Source of the DNA: Bradyrhizobium sp.
GTDB taxonomy: Bacteria; Pseudomonadota; Alphaproteobacteria; Rhizobiales; Xanthobacteraceae
Length of the DNA stretch: 32,731 nucleotides
Direction of reading: 5' to 3'
Assembly (NCBI RefSeq): GCF_017881085.1
Contig: NZ_JADGRI010000013.1
Location: 1 to 32,731 of the forward strand
Position numbers and translations under genes: made by a program. Position 1 is the stretch's first letter; each line of letters begins with the position of its first letter. Under the pieces are notes generated by a model. That model did not search any database. It was not told the origin of the DNA and saw only the letters and a list, made by a program, of their open reading frames with translations. This document shows positions 1 to 7,849 of this stretch, in pieces.

Positions 1-1215
1 GACCGGGTCGTAGCCGGGCGTGTCCATGAAGACAAAACCCTTCTTTGTCACAGGCTCGGCATAGTTCAGGACGTCGACGAGGTTGGTGCTGCCGGCTTTG
101 GCCATCGCGCCGAGCGATTTTTCCAGAATGGTGGTGAGGCCGCCGGCCTTGTTGCCGGGGCTGGGATTGGCGTTCATCTCGGCGCCCTCGCGCGCGGTGT
201 ATTCCTCCCACCACCGCATCAGGGAGACCAGCTTCTCGCCGACCTCGCGGCTGACCGCCCGCCGCGTCAACAGATGCTCGGCGCCGTAGGTCTCGGGCGT
301 CTCGGACAGGATCACGGTGCCGCCGTGCCGTACCAAGAGATCGCTCGCTGCACCCAGCGCCGGGTTGGCGGAGACACCGGAATAGCCGTCGGAGCCGCCG
401 CATTGCAGGGCTACCGTCAACTCGCTCGCGGAGACGGGCTCCCGCCTCACCTTATTCGCGTCGGTCAGCGCCTCCCGCACAAAGGCGACGCCGGCTTCCA
501 CGGTCTTGCGGGTGCCGCCGACTTCCTGGATGTCCATTGCGCGCAGGCGCCCGGCGAGTTTTTGTTCGCTCATCAAGCCGCCGATCTGGTTGACCTCGCA
601 GCCAAGCCCCAAGACGATCACGGCGGAAAAATTCACGTGCCGCGCATAGCCGCCGAGCGTCCGCCGCAGCAGCGCCAGCGGTTCGTCCTGCGTCATGCCG
701 CAGCCGGTCTTGTGGGTGAGCGCCACCACGCCGTCGACATTGGGAAAATCCACCAGCGGATTGTCGTGCGTGAACGGGTTCTTCTTGAAGACATCGGCAA
801 CGAGGCCCGCGACATGCGCGCTGCAGTTCACCGAGGTCAGGATGCCGATATAGTTGCGGGTCGCCACCCGCCCGTCGGGACGGCGGATGCCGTCGAAGGT
901 CGCCGGCAGATCGAAATTCGGCACCGGTTTGACGTCGACGCCATAGGCATAGTCCTTGGCGAAATCGCCCATGCCGCAGTTCTGGGTGTGGACGTGCTGG
1001 CCCGGCGCGATCGGGATCGTGGCAAAGCCGATGATCTGGCCGTAGCGGTGGATCGGCTCGCCCACGGCAATAGGCCGGATCGCGACCTTGTGACCGGCCG
1101 GAATCCGCTCGACCGTGGTGACGCCGTCGGCCACGACCATGCCCGGCGGCAGGCTCGACCGCGCGATCAGCACGCCGTCGTCGGGATGCAGGCGGATGAC
1201 GGGAGCTGGGGTCAT
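1..1215 (-). CDS. UxaA/GarD-family sugar-acid dehydratase, 3' end cut by window edge
   Basis: The minus-strand frame is open from an ATG at 1215 to base 1, giving 405 residues without a stop. UxaA and GarD are about 500 residues, so roughly 100 C-terminal residues are missing. The first 75 residues look like the SAF domain (HPDDGVLIARSSLPPGM). The rest carries family-typical motifs: NYIGILTSVNCSAH, KTGCGMTQDE, VLGLGCEVNQIGG and QCGGSDGYSG. Family members dehydrate altronate or galactarate with a bound metal. A good Shine-Dalgarno (AGGAGA) precedes the ATG. It is the last visible gene of the minus-strand operon with the Liv transporter and the HpcH/HpaI aldolase, so the pair resembles GarD-GarL. 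The family call is firm; the substrate is unknown. Confidence 0.88.
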   Translation of the reverse strand, partial: MTPAPVIRLHPDDGVLIARSSLPPGMVVADGVTTVERIPAGHKVAIRPIAVGEPIHRYGQIIGFATIPIAPGQHVHTQNCGMGDFAKDYAYGVDVKPVPNFDLPATFDGIRRPDGRVATRNYIGILTSVNCSAHVAGLVADVFKKNPFTHDNPLVDFPNVDGVVALTHKTGCGMTQDEPLALLRRTLGGYARHVNFSAVIVLGLGCEVNQIGGLMSEQKLAGRLRAMDIQEVGGTRKTVEAGVAFVREALTDANKVRREPVSASELTVALQCGGSDGYSGVSANPALGAASDLLVRHGGTVILSETPETYGAEHLLTRRAVSREVGEKLVSLMRWWEEYTAREGAEMNANPSPGNKAGGLTTILEKSLGAMAKAGSTNLVDVLNYAEPVTKKGFVFMDTPGYDPV

Positions 1216-1238
1216 GGGAAGTCTCCTGGGTTTCTTGT

Positions 1239-1268
1239 CACCTCTCCCCGCAAGAGCGGGGCGAGGTG
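1239..1268. repeat. Intergenic hairpin between aldolase and dehydratase genes
   Basis: An inverted repeat has arms CACCTCTCCCCGC and GCGGGGCGAGGTG around a 4-base loop, with one mismatch. It fills the 59-bp gap between the aldolase stop and the UxaA-like start. Similar CACCTCTCCC...GGGAGAGGTG palindromes are scattered between genes in Bradyrhizobium genomes as I recall them, so it may be a dispersed element. In RNA it could partly terminate or stabilise the transcript. No U-tract follows. Confidence 0.6.
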
Positions 1269-1274
1269 AAGTAG

Positions 1275-2051
1275 TCACGCCTTGCCGCCGGATTCTTTGC
1301 GGGTCTGGTTCACCTGCATCTTGGCGTAGGTCATCATCAATCCGCTTTCATTCGACAGCGTCACGAGCTTGAAACCCATATTGATGGCGCGCACCGCGCC
1401 GTCGGCGCCTGAGCAGTGAATGCCTGGATAGAGGCCACGCTTGCCGCATTCCTTCACGATCTTCTCGTAGATCTTCAGGATTTCCGGCTCGTCGCGGTCG
1501 AGCTTCGGCACCAGGCCGTAGGAGAAGCCGAGATCGGAGGGACCGATATAGACGCCGTTGATGCCTTCGACATCGAGGATCGATTCCATGTTCTCGACCG
1601 CGGTCCTGGTTTCCATCATCGGCAGCAGCACGATCTCGTCATTGGCGGTCTGCTGATAGGAGCCGGCGGAGCCGTACATGCCGGAACGGATCGGGCCGTT
1701 CGAGCGCGTGCCGCGCGGCGGATATTTGGAGTATTGAACGAGGTTCTCGGCTTCCTGCTTGGTGTTGATCATCGGGCAGATCACGCCATAGGCGCCCCCG
1801 TCGAGCACCTTGCCGATGATGCCGGGCTCGTTCCAGGGTACGCGAACCATCGGCGTCACCGGATGACCGTTCATCGCCTGGAAGCACTGCACCATCGACT
1901 GGTAATCCTGCACGCCGTGCTGCATGTCGACGGTGACGCTGTCGAACCCGCATTGCGCGATCACTTCGGCGGAAAACCCCGACGGGATCGCCAGCCAGGC
2001 GTTGACCACGGCCTTGCCCGAAGCCCAGACTTTTTTCACGTTATTTGCCAC
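1275..2051 (-). CDS. hpaI: HpcH/HpaI-family class II aldolase
   Basis: This 258-residue protein matches the length of HpaI and GarL, metal-dependent pyruvate aldolases. HpaI splits 4-hydroxy-2-oxoheptanedioate into pyruvate and succinate semialdehyde, the last step of homoprotocatechuate meta-cleavage. Visible equivalents of known HpaI residues are His45 (in DMQHG), Arg70 (MVRVPWN), Glu147 (MMETR, metal ligand) and Asp173 (GPSDLG, metal ligand). The usual DxEHG reads DMQHG here. The start is GTG at 2051, preceded by GGGAAGGA. It follows the Liv transporter genes on the same strand and precedes the UxaA-like dehydratase. That pairing allows a GarL-like sugar-acid role instead of HpaI. The symbol rests on the hpa genes across the divergent promoter. 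Confidence 0.85.
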   Translation of the reverse strand: MANNVKKVWASGKAVVNAWLAIPSGFSAEVIAQCGFDSVTVDMQHGVQDYQSMVQCFQAMNGHPVTPMVRVPWNEPGIIGKVLDGGAYGVICPMINTKQEAENLVQYSKYPPRGTRSNGPIRSGMYGSAGSYQQTANDEIVLLPMMETRTAVENMESILDVEGINGVYIGPSDLGFSYGLVPKLDRDEPEILKIYEKIVKECGKRGLYPGIHCSGADGAVRAINMGFKLVTLSNESGLMMTYAKMQVNQTRKESGGKA

Positions 2052-2107
2052 TTTGTTTCCTTCCCTGTTCCAAACGGGCCGTCATTGAAGCCTGGCGACG
2101 AATGAGG

Positions 2108-2194
2108 CTATCGCACTTTGGTGCTCGCCTGGCTCATGCCGACTTCGCGCGCGGCGTTCACTATCGCCGCCCACATCTCGTCCGGCAAGGGCAC
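2108..2194 (-). CDS. Possible 28-residue ORF between livF and the aldolase gene
   Basis: A GTG at 2194 opens a 28-codon frame ending at TAG (2108-2110). It is in the same frame as livF but separated from it by TGA and TAA stops. A well-placed Shine-Dalgarno (GAAGGA, six bases before GTG) precedes it. The peptide begins MPLPDEMWAAIVNAAREVGM and could form one amphipathic helix. It could be a small protein, a translational coupler to the downstream aldolase, or a degraded remnant. I recognise no family. Confidence 0.3.
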   Translation of the reverse strand: MPLPDEMWAAIVNAAREVGMSQASTKVR

Positions 2195-2215
2195 GCCTTA
2201 TCCTTCGCTGGTTGT

Positions 2216-2947
2216 TCAGGCCCGTGCCTTGGCGTGACCGCCGAGATAGGCGGCGGCGATGGCCTCATTGCCCCAGAGTTCGTCGGGCTTGCCGCCGAGC
2301 ACGATGCGGCCGGTTTCCAGCACGTAGCCGTGATCGGCTACCGAAAGCCCCATGCGCGCGTTCTGCTCGACCAGCAGCACCGTGGTGTCTTGCCGGATCT
2401 GCGCGATGATCCGGAACACCGCCTGCACGATGACCGGCGCCAGCCCCAGCGAAGGCTCGTCCAGCAGCAACAGCCGCGGCTTGGCCATCAGGCCGCGCGC
2501 GACGGCGACCATCTGCAATTGTCCGCCGGACAAGGTCCAGCCGAGCGAACTGGAGAACTGCCGGATATCCGGAAAGAGGTCGAACATCGCGTCGGCTTCC
2601 CGCGACAATTCGGCTTTCGCGACGCGCCGGTTCGACGCGCCGAGCATGATGTTTTCCTTCACCGTCAGGCCGGGGAAAATGCGCCGCCCTTCGGGAACGT
2701 GGGAAATGCCGAGCCGGACGATCGCTTCCGGCCCGAGGCCCGCGATCGATTTGCCGTCGAACAGGATTTCACCCGCCGCCGGTTTTGCCAGTCCCGAGAT
2801 CGCCCGCAGCGTCGTGGATTTGCCGGCGCCGTTGGCGCCGAGCAAGGTGACGACCTGCCCCTCGTCGACGCTGAGCGAGACACCGCGCAGCGCTTCGATC
2901 TCGCCATAGAGCACGATCAGATCGTTGATCTGGAGCAGCGCCATCAT
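2216..2947 (-). CDS. livF: Liv-type ABC transporter ATPase, LivF
   Basis: This 243-residue ATPase is one of the two nucleotide-binding subunits of a branched-chain/aromatic-acid type (HAAT) importer. It shows Walker A GANGAGKST (38-46), signature LSGGQ (139-143) and Walker B LLLLDE (159-164), followed by PSLGLAP, typical of LivF. The start is ATG at 2947, giving an ATGA overlap with the stop of the upstream livM-livG gene. A second ATG lies three bases in. The overlap implies translational coupling. Genome context, a divergent homoprotocatechuate operon and hpaR, suggests an aromatic or sugar-acid substrate rather than an amino acid; that is inference. Confidence 0.95.
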   Translation of the reverse strand: MMALLQINDLIVLYGEIEALRGVSLSVDEGQVVTLLGANGAGKSTTLRAISGLAKPAAGEILFDGKSIAGLGPEAIVRLGISHVPEGRRIFPGLTVKENIMLGASNRRVAKAELSREADAMFDLFPDIRQFSSSLGWTLSGGQLQMVAVARGLMAKPRLLLLDEPSLGLAPVIVQAVFRIIAQIRQDTTVLLVEQNARMGLSVADHGYVLETGRIVLGGKPDELWGNEAIAAAYLGGHAKARA

Positions 2948-4722
2948 TCGCTCCCGAGATAGGCGGAGACGACGTCGGGATGGCGCAGCACCGCCATCGA
3001 TTCGCCGTCCGCGATGCGGCGTCCGAAATTGAGCACGGTGATGTGCTGGGCCGCCTCGGAGACCAGGGTCATGTCGTGATCGATGATCAGGATGGTCAGG
3101 CCTTGCGCGGCGATGCGCTTCAGCAACTCGTGCAGTTCGAGTTTCTCGGTCGAGTTCAGGCCGGCCGCCGGTTCGTCGAGCAGCAGCAGCGTCGGATTGG
3201 CGGCGAGCGCGCGCGCGATCTCGATCAGCCGCTGATGGCCGTAGGAGAAGCTCGAGATCAGTTCATTGGCGCGGCTGCCCAGCCCGACGAATGTCAGCGC
3301 CTCCATCGCGCGTTCGGTCAGCGCGGCGGGGCCGCCCTGCCCGATCAGCGTATTGCCGGGCCGCTCGGCGCCGATCTCGACGTTCTCCAGCGCCGTCATC
3401 GAGCGGAACAGGCGGATATTCTGGAACGTGCGTCCGAGGCCCGCCGCCGTGCGCTGATGCGGCGGCATGGTGGTAATGTCGGTGCCGTCGAGCAGGACCT
3501 TGCCCGATGTCGCCTTGTAGAGGCCGGATAGAACGTTGAGTGTGGTGGTCTTGCCGGAGCCGTTCGGCCCGATCAGCGCGTGAACGCCGCCGCGCTTGAC
3601 CTGGATATCGACGCCGTCGACGGCCTTGAGACCGCCGAAATATTTCGAGAGGCCTTTGACTTCGAGCACGATATCGCCGCCGATGGTGGCGGGCTTCAAT
3701 AGCAGCGGCGCCACCGCCGCGGGCGCCTTGATCCGGCTGCGCCAGCGATCGAGCGCGGCGCCGATAAATCCCCAGATGCCATCGGGCATGTAGCGGATGA
3801 TCAAAATGACGAACAGCCCGTAGATTGCGAGATAAAGCCCCGGAATGCTTTTCAGAAACCGCAGCCATTCCGGGATCAGGATCAATAGTCCGGTGCCGAT
3901 CGCCGAGCCGATCGGCGACGCGACGCCGCCGAGCAGCGACATCGTCAGGAACACGATCGATTCCGCAAACGAGAACTGGTCCGGGCTGACGTAGGCAAAA
4001 CCGCCGGCGAACAGCCCGCCGGCGAGACCGCCGAGCGCGGCGCACAGCGCGAACGCGTAGACCTTGGTGCGGAACACATCGATGCCGCTGACGCCGGCGG
4101 CCAGCTCATTGTCGCGCACCGCGCGCATGGCCCGCCCGAGCCTGGTGTCCGGCAGGTGCCAGACGCCATAACCGACGATCGCCAGCACCGCGACGCAGAA
4201 GGCGAGATAGCCCTGCCCGGTCTGAAACAGATCGGGACGGCCGATGTTGGAAACGCCGTCCGGGCCGTGCGTCAGCCCGATGGCGTTGATCATGACCAGC
4301 GTGACGATCTGCTGGAACGAGATCGTCACCATGGCGAGGTAATGGCCGCCGAGCCGCAGCGTCGACATGCCGAGGAACGCGCCCGCGCCCAGCGCCATGA
4401 CGCAACCCGCGACGAGACAGAGCCAGTAGCTCAGATGCAGATCGGTGGTTCCTATGCCGACGGCATAGGCGCCGAAGCCGAAGAACGCCGCCTGCGCGAG
4501 GTTGATCTGGCCGCACAGGCCGAGCACGACCGAAAGGCCGAACACCGCGATCGCGAACGTTGTCGCCTGCATCAGGACGTTGAGGATGTAGCCGTCGAAC
4601 CGCATGGTGGCGGCCAGCGCCACCAGGATCGCCGCGGCGATGAAATACGGCAGATGGCGCAGCAGCAGCGGTCTGCTGCGCGGCGCCGCCGCCATCGTCA
4701 TGTTGTCGCTGGGCGCGCTCAT
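2944..4722 (-). CDS. livM-livG: Fused Liv-type ABC permease/ATPase, LivM-LivG
   Basis: One 592-residue protein combines two importer subunits. Residues 1-330 are LivM-like membrane segments with the motifs GLCGQINLAQAAFFGFGAY (68-86) and THGPDG (151-156). Residues 350-592 are a LivG ATPase: Walker A GPNGSGKT (385-392), Q-loop at FQNIRLF, signature SYGHQ (493-497), Walker B LLLLDE (512-517) and H-loop IIDHD. No stop or ribosome site separates the halves. The start is ATG at 4722 because it overlaps the livH stop as ATGA. The open frame continues far upstream of this ATG through livH in another frame, but that part does not resemble protein. LivM-LivG fusions occur in other rhizobia. Confidence 0.95.
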   Translation of the reverse strand: MSAPSDNMTMAAAPRSRPLLLRHLPYFIAAAILVALAATMRFDGYILNVLMQATTFAIAVFGLSVVLGLCGQINLAQAAFFGFGAYAVGIGTTDLHLSYWLCLVAGCVMALGAGAFLGMSTLRLGGHYLAMVTISFQQIVTLVMINAIGLTHGPDGVSNIGRPDLFQTGQGYLAFCVAVLAIVGYGVWHLPDTRLGRAMRAVRDNELAAGVSGIDVFRTKVYAFALCAALGGLAGGLFAGGFAYVSPDQFSFAESIVFLTMSLLGGVASPIGSAIGTGLLILIPEWLRFLKSIPGLYLAIYGLFVILIIRYMPDGIWGFIGAALDRWRSRIKAPAAVAPLLLKPATIGGDIVLEVKGLSKYFGGLKAVDGVDIQVKRGGVHALIGPNGSGKTTTLNVLSGLYKATSGKVLLDGTDITTMPPHQRTAAGLGRTFQNIRLFRSMTALENVEIGAERPGNTLIGQGGPAALTERAMEALTFVGLGSRANELISSFSYGHQRLIEIARALAANPTLLLLDEPAAGLNSTEKLELHELLKRIAAQGLTILIIDHDMTLVSEAAQHITVLNFGRRIADGESMAVLRHPDVVSAYLGSE

Positions 4723-5594
4723 GCTTTCTCCGCGACACGTTCGCCGAAGATACCTTGCGGCCGGAAGATCAGGAACAGCACCAGCACCAGGAAGGCGAAG
4801 CCATCCTTGTAGGGCACTGAAATGTAGGCGGCGCCGAAGGTCTCGATGACCCCGAGCGCCAGTCCGCCGATGATCGCGCCGGCGACGTCGCCAAAGCCGC
4901 CGATGATGGTGGCGGCGAAGGCTTTCAGCGCGATCGTCGAGCCCATCTGGATCGAGACGAACAGCACCGGCGCCACCAGGATGCCGGCGAGGCCGCCCAG
5001 CACCGCCGAATAGATGAAGGTGATCATGATCATGGTGGAGACGGAAATGCCGAGCAGCGAGGCCATCTCCTTGTCCTGCGAGGTGGCCTGCAGCTTCTTG
5101 CCGAGCATGGTGTGCTCGAAGAACCAGTAGTTGAAGATCACCATCACGACGGTAACCGCGATGATCAGGAGGTACTGGCTGTCGAGATAGACCGGGCCGA
5201 GCTGGATGCCGGGCGTCTCGAACCATCCCTGCAGCACCTGCGGCTGCGGACCGTAGATCGCCAGCACCGAGTTCGCCATCAGGATCGAAGCGCCGATGGT
5301 GGCGATGATGACCGGCAGGAACGTGCGGTGGCGGAGCGGATAATAGACCCCGAGATTGAAGATCACGCCGAGCAGCGCCATGCCGGCCAGCGCCAGCAGG
5401 AACGACAGCCAGTACGGCCAGCCCAGGTCGACGGCGAACACCACCATCAGATAGGCCGCCACCATGGAGAATTCGCCCTGCGCGAAATTCACCACGTTGG
5501 TGGCGCGGAAAATCAGCACGAAGCCGAGCGCGACCAGCGCATAGACGGCGCCGATGCCGATCCCGGTAAAGAGCAGTTGCAGTACGAGATCCAT
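4719..5594 (-). CDS. livH: Liv-type ABC transporter permease, LivH
   Basis: This 291-residue integral membrane protein has about eight hydrophobic segments. It starts MDLVLQLLFTGIGIGAVYAL and contains the LivH hallmark NVVNFAQGEFSMV near residue 35 and a late ATIIGGFGDVAGA segment. It forms the membrane channel with LivM. The ATG at 5594 is chosen because homology begins there; upstream codons in the open frame read as low-complexity shadow. Its ribosome site is weak. It lies 161 bp after the binding-protein gene, with a strong palindrome in the gap, and overlaps livM-livG by four bases. Confidence 0.94.
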   Translation of the reverse strand: MDLVLQLLFTGIGIGAVYALVALGFVLIFRATNVVNFAQGEFSMVAAYLMVVFAVDLGWPYWLSFLLALAGMALLGVIFNLGVYYPLRHRTFLPVIIATIGASILMANSVLAIYGPQPQVLQGWFETPGIQLGPVYLDSQYLLIIAVTVVMVIFNYWFFEHTMLGKKLQATSQDKEMASLLGISVSTMIMITFIYSAVLGGLAGILVAPVLFVSIQMGSTIALKAFAATIIGGFGDVAGAIIGGLALGVIETFGAAYISVPYKDGFAFLVLVLFLIFRPQGIFGERVAEKA

Positions 5595-5719
5595 GGATAT
5601 GCTCGGTGGGAGAAACGAACCGGTCCGGCGCGCGATCGGATTGGCCCGACTTCGACAGGCGACGGGGACAGGCGCAGAGCGCGCCGGCACGACATCGAAC
5701 TGCCTCGACGGATGCGAAC

Positions 5720-5747
5720 CCGGCCCCTCCCGATCGGGAGGGGCCGG
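5720..5747. repeat. Perfect 28-bp palindrome after the binding-protein gene
   Basis: Bases 5720-5747 are a perfect inverted repeat: arms CCGGCCCCTCCCGA and its complement with no loop, so the RNA would fold with a small loop at GATC. It starts 9 bp beyond the binding-protein stop and 125 bp before livH. A stem here could end part of the transcripts or protect the upstream message, giving more binding protein than membrane subunits, as is common for ABC importers. GGGAGGGGCC palindromes also recur between Bradyrhizobium genes, so it may be a dispersed repeat as well. Confidence 0.65.
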
Positions 5748-5755
5748 TGAAGCGA

Positions 5756-6901
5756 TCAATCGTTGAATTCGATATGCTTGTCGAAAACGATGTTGCCCTT
5801 GTCGTTCTTGACGATGTTGTAGCCGTGCAGGCCGTCGCCGTTCTGGTCGAAATTGTATTCGCCTTCGGCGCCCGGGAACTTCTTGATGGCCAGGATCGCC
5901 TCGCGAATCTTCGTCGGATCGATCGAGCCGGCCTTGTTGATCGCCGCCGCAAGCACGGTGACGGCGTCGTAGGGCCACGAGCTCTGGTTATCCGGCGCGA
6001 CCTTGACGACGTCGCGATACGCCTTGCCGAACGCCTTCGACCCTTCGCTGGAATCCTCGGCATAGTCGGCGACGCCGTAGGTGCCGTAGAGCGCGGGACC
6101 GGCGAGCTTCAGCGCGGTGATGTTGACGATCGAGGGCGACCCCACCCAGGGAATGTTGACGCCGAGCTGGCGCAACTGACGGGCAAAGATGCCGAGATCG
6201 TTTTCGAACGTGAAGTAGGAACCGAGGATGTCGGCGCCGGACTGCTTGATCGCGAGCACGACCGGCGTGAAGTCCTGGCTCTGGTTGGCATAGCCCTGAT
6301 CGAGAACCGGCGGCGCGCCCAGCTTCTCCAGCGCCGAAGTCAGCGCCTTGCCGCCGGCGGTGCCGAACGCGTCGGTCGAATGCAGCACGGCCCACTTCTT
6401 CTTGCCGAGCGTGTTGACGCCGTAGTCGGCGATCACGCGGCCCGAATAGCTGTCATTGGGGCGAAACCTGAACAGCCATTGGTTGCCCATGTGGGTCAGG
6501 TTGGGATCGGTGCCGCCGATCATCACGGGCTTGCCGAGCTTGAGTACGTCGGGCGCCATCGCATGCACCTGCGTGGAGCGGATCGAGCCGAGGAAGGCCA
6601 CGATATCCGACTGCGCGGCGAGTTTTGAGAAGGCCAGCACGATGCCGGGGTTGGTGGTCTGATCGTCTTCGATGATCAATTCGGCCTGCTTGCCGAGAAT
6701 GCCGCCTGCCTTGTTGACGGCTTCCAGCGCGAGCTTGGCGCCCTTGATGGCGTACCCGCCGGATTCGGCGGCCGGACCGGTTACAGGTGCGCACATGCCG
6801 ATCTTGATGGTGGCGGCTTGCGCGCGTGCGTTGCTGATGAGGTAGGGTGCGGTAATACCCACGGCCAAGCCGGCCGCGAAATCGCGTCTCGTAACCTTCA
6901 T
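5756..6901 (-). CDS. Liv-type periplasmic substrate-binding protein with Tat-like signal
   Basis: This 381-residue type I periplasmic binding protein (Peripla_BP_6) is the receptor of the importer encoded downstream. Residues 4-12 read TRRDFAAGL, a twin-arginine motif, followed by a hydrophobic stretch and NARAQA, a probable cleavage site near residue 28. The mature part starts ATIKIGMCAPVTGPAAESGG, typical of LivJ/LivK relatives. The start ATG at 6901 has a strong Shine-Dalgarno (GGAGGAACGA). It is the first gene of the minus-strand operon. Related Rhodopseudomonas proteins bind aromatic acids, so homoprotocatechuate, 4-hydroxyphenylacetate or a sugar acid are plausible ligands; nothing in the sequence decides this. 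Confidence 0.93.
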   Translation of the reverse strand: MKVTRRDFAAGLAVGITAPYLISNARAQAATIKIGMCAPVTGPAAESGGYAIKGAKLALEAVNKAGGILGKQAELIIEDDQTTNPGIVLAFSKLAAQSDIVAFLGSIRSTQVHAMAPDVLKLGKPVMIGGTDPNLTHMGNQWLFRFRPNDSYSGRVIADYGVNTLGKKKWAVLHSTDAFGTAGGKALTSALEKLGAPPVLDQGYANQSQDFTPVVLAIKQSGADILGSYFTFENDLGIFARQLRQLGVNIPWVGSPSIVNITALKLAGPALYGTYGVADYAEDSSEGSKAFGKAYRDVVKVAPDNQSSWPYDAVTVLAAAINKAGSIDPTKIREAILAIKKFPGAEGEYNFDQNGDGLHGYNIVKNDKGNIVFDKHIEFND

Positions 6902-6960
6902 TCGTTCCTCCGTGAGGCCGGGCTTCTTTGTCGGCCTTTCTTGATGTTTGCAGTCCCAGA

Positions 6961-7000
6961 GGACGCGACACCGTCCGCGTATCTACGGACTCTCGCGTCC
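6961..7000 (-). promoter_or_regulatory. Nested hairpin in the leader of the transporter operon
   Basis: The 296-bp gap between hpaR and the binding-protein gene holds a nested inverted repeat: outer arms GGACGCGA/TCGCGTCC and inner arms GTCCG/CGGAC, 40 bases in all. It sits 60-99 bases before the ATG at 6901, so it is probably in the untranslated leader. A regulatory fold or an operator are both possible. I could not find a convincing -35/-10 pair in this gap. Confidence 0.4.
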
Positions 7001-7197
7001 AGAGTAAATTGCTATCGCGACCATTTCGACTAACGGTGAAGACGTATCGCCAACTGGAACCACCACCAAAGGTTAACGCCGGCCGATCCGACTTATTCCC
7101 GTCGCCTGGTTGCCCCGCCAATTGCCAGCTTCTTGCCCAAACAATATGCACGGCGCGAGCTATGCGATGACCTTACCAACATCATGCAAATTTGCGC

Positions 7198-7710
7198 TCA
7201 CTCCAATTCGTCGGCCTCGGCGCCTTCCCGGGCCTGCAGCTCCGACAGCCCCTCCTCCAGCTCACGCAGCATTCCCTGCAACTCGGCGAGCTTGCGCGCG
7301 CCATAGCGGCGGGTGATGGCGGCGTAGATGGCCTCCGAGGTCGGCGCGACGGTCTCGATCAGCTTCACCCCCCTGGCGGAGATCGACACCAGGCCGCGGC
7401 GCTGGTCGGCTTTCACTACCCGTCGCTCGATCAGATGACGCCCTTCCAGGTCGCGCAGAATCCGGGAAAGGCTGGGGCCGAGCAGAAAAGCGACGCGGGC
7501 CAGTTCCGTGACCTCGATGGTGTCGACGGAGGCCAGCGCGCGCAAAATCCGCCATTGCTGCTCGGTCAGGCCGTGGTCCCTGAGCGAGGGACGGAACTGC
7601 CGCATCACGGCCTCGCGGGCGCGCAACAGCGACATCGGCAGCGAGCGGGAAAATTGGCGCATCGGCCCCCGCCGGACGGCCGCTTTGTCAGGGGATTTTT
7701 TCCGCGCCAC
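7198..7710 (-). CDS. hpaR: MarR-family regulator of homoprotocatechuate degradation, HpaR
   Basis: This 170-residue winged-helix protein matches HpaR. Residues 21-65 (SRSLPMSLLRAREAVMRQF, then DHGLTEQQWRILRAL) follow the HpaR pattern, with the recognition region LGPSLSRILRDLEGR and the wing RRVVKADQRRGLVSIS. HpaR represses the hpa operon and is released by pathway substrates. The gene is divergent from hpaH, with a TTAACATGTTAA palindrome between them. The open frame starts at GTG 7710; Met17 (ATG at 7662) would give about 154 residues, closer to known HpaR of about 148, so the start is uncertain. Neither has a strong ribosome site. The C-terminus is acidic (EGAEADELE). Confidence 0.9.
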   Translation of the reverse strand: MARKKSPDKAAVRRGPMRQFSRSLPMSLLRAREAVMRQFRPSLRDHGLTEQQWRILRALASVDTIEVTELARVAFLLGPSLSRILRDLEGRHLIERRVVKADQRRGLVSISARGVKLIETVAPTSEAIYAAITRRYGARKLAELQGMLRELEEGLSELQAREGAEADELE

Positions 7711-7806
7711 GCTCGATTATCCGCCAGTCCCCAACCGTCCGAATGAATTCCGGCAACGCGGCAGCTTGCACCGCAGCAAACCCCAATTCGGTTTGCCCCG
7801 ATACAT

Positions 7807-7818
7807 TTAACATGTTAA
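7807..7818. promoter_or_regulatory. Probable HpaR operator palindrome
   Basis: TTAACATGTTAA is a perfect 12-bp palindrome, 31 bp before the likely hpaH ATG and about 96 bp before the hpaR start. MarR-family operators are AT-rich palindromes of this size, and the location between regulator and divergent operon fits repression of hpaH and possibly autoregulation. I did not find a second copy in front of the transporter operon. Confidence 0.65.
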
Positions 7819-7849
7819 TCATATTTGCGCATCCCGCTTTTTGCTTCCG

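Noticed and set aside
274..1269. 331-codon plus-strand frame at the left end
   Set aside because: Antisense to the UxaA-like gene, which shows family motifs; no motif in the plus-strand product.
4723..6063. N-terminal extension of the LivM-LivG frame to 1039 residues
   Set aside because: The extra part overlaps livH and the binding-protein gene in another frame and is Arg-rich shadow; the ATGA overlap with livH fixes the start at 4722.
6902..7197. Sigma-54 or sigma-70 promoter for the transporter operon
   Set aside because: TTGCAT and CATAGC on the minus strand are 19 bp apart and partial; no GG-N10-GC pair at proper spacing. Not supportable.
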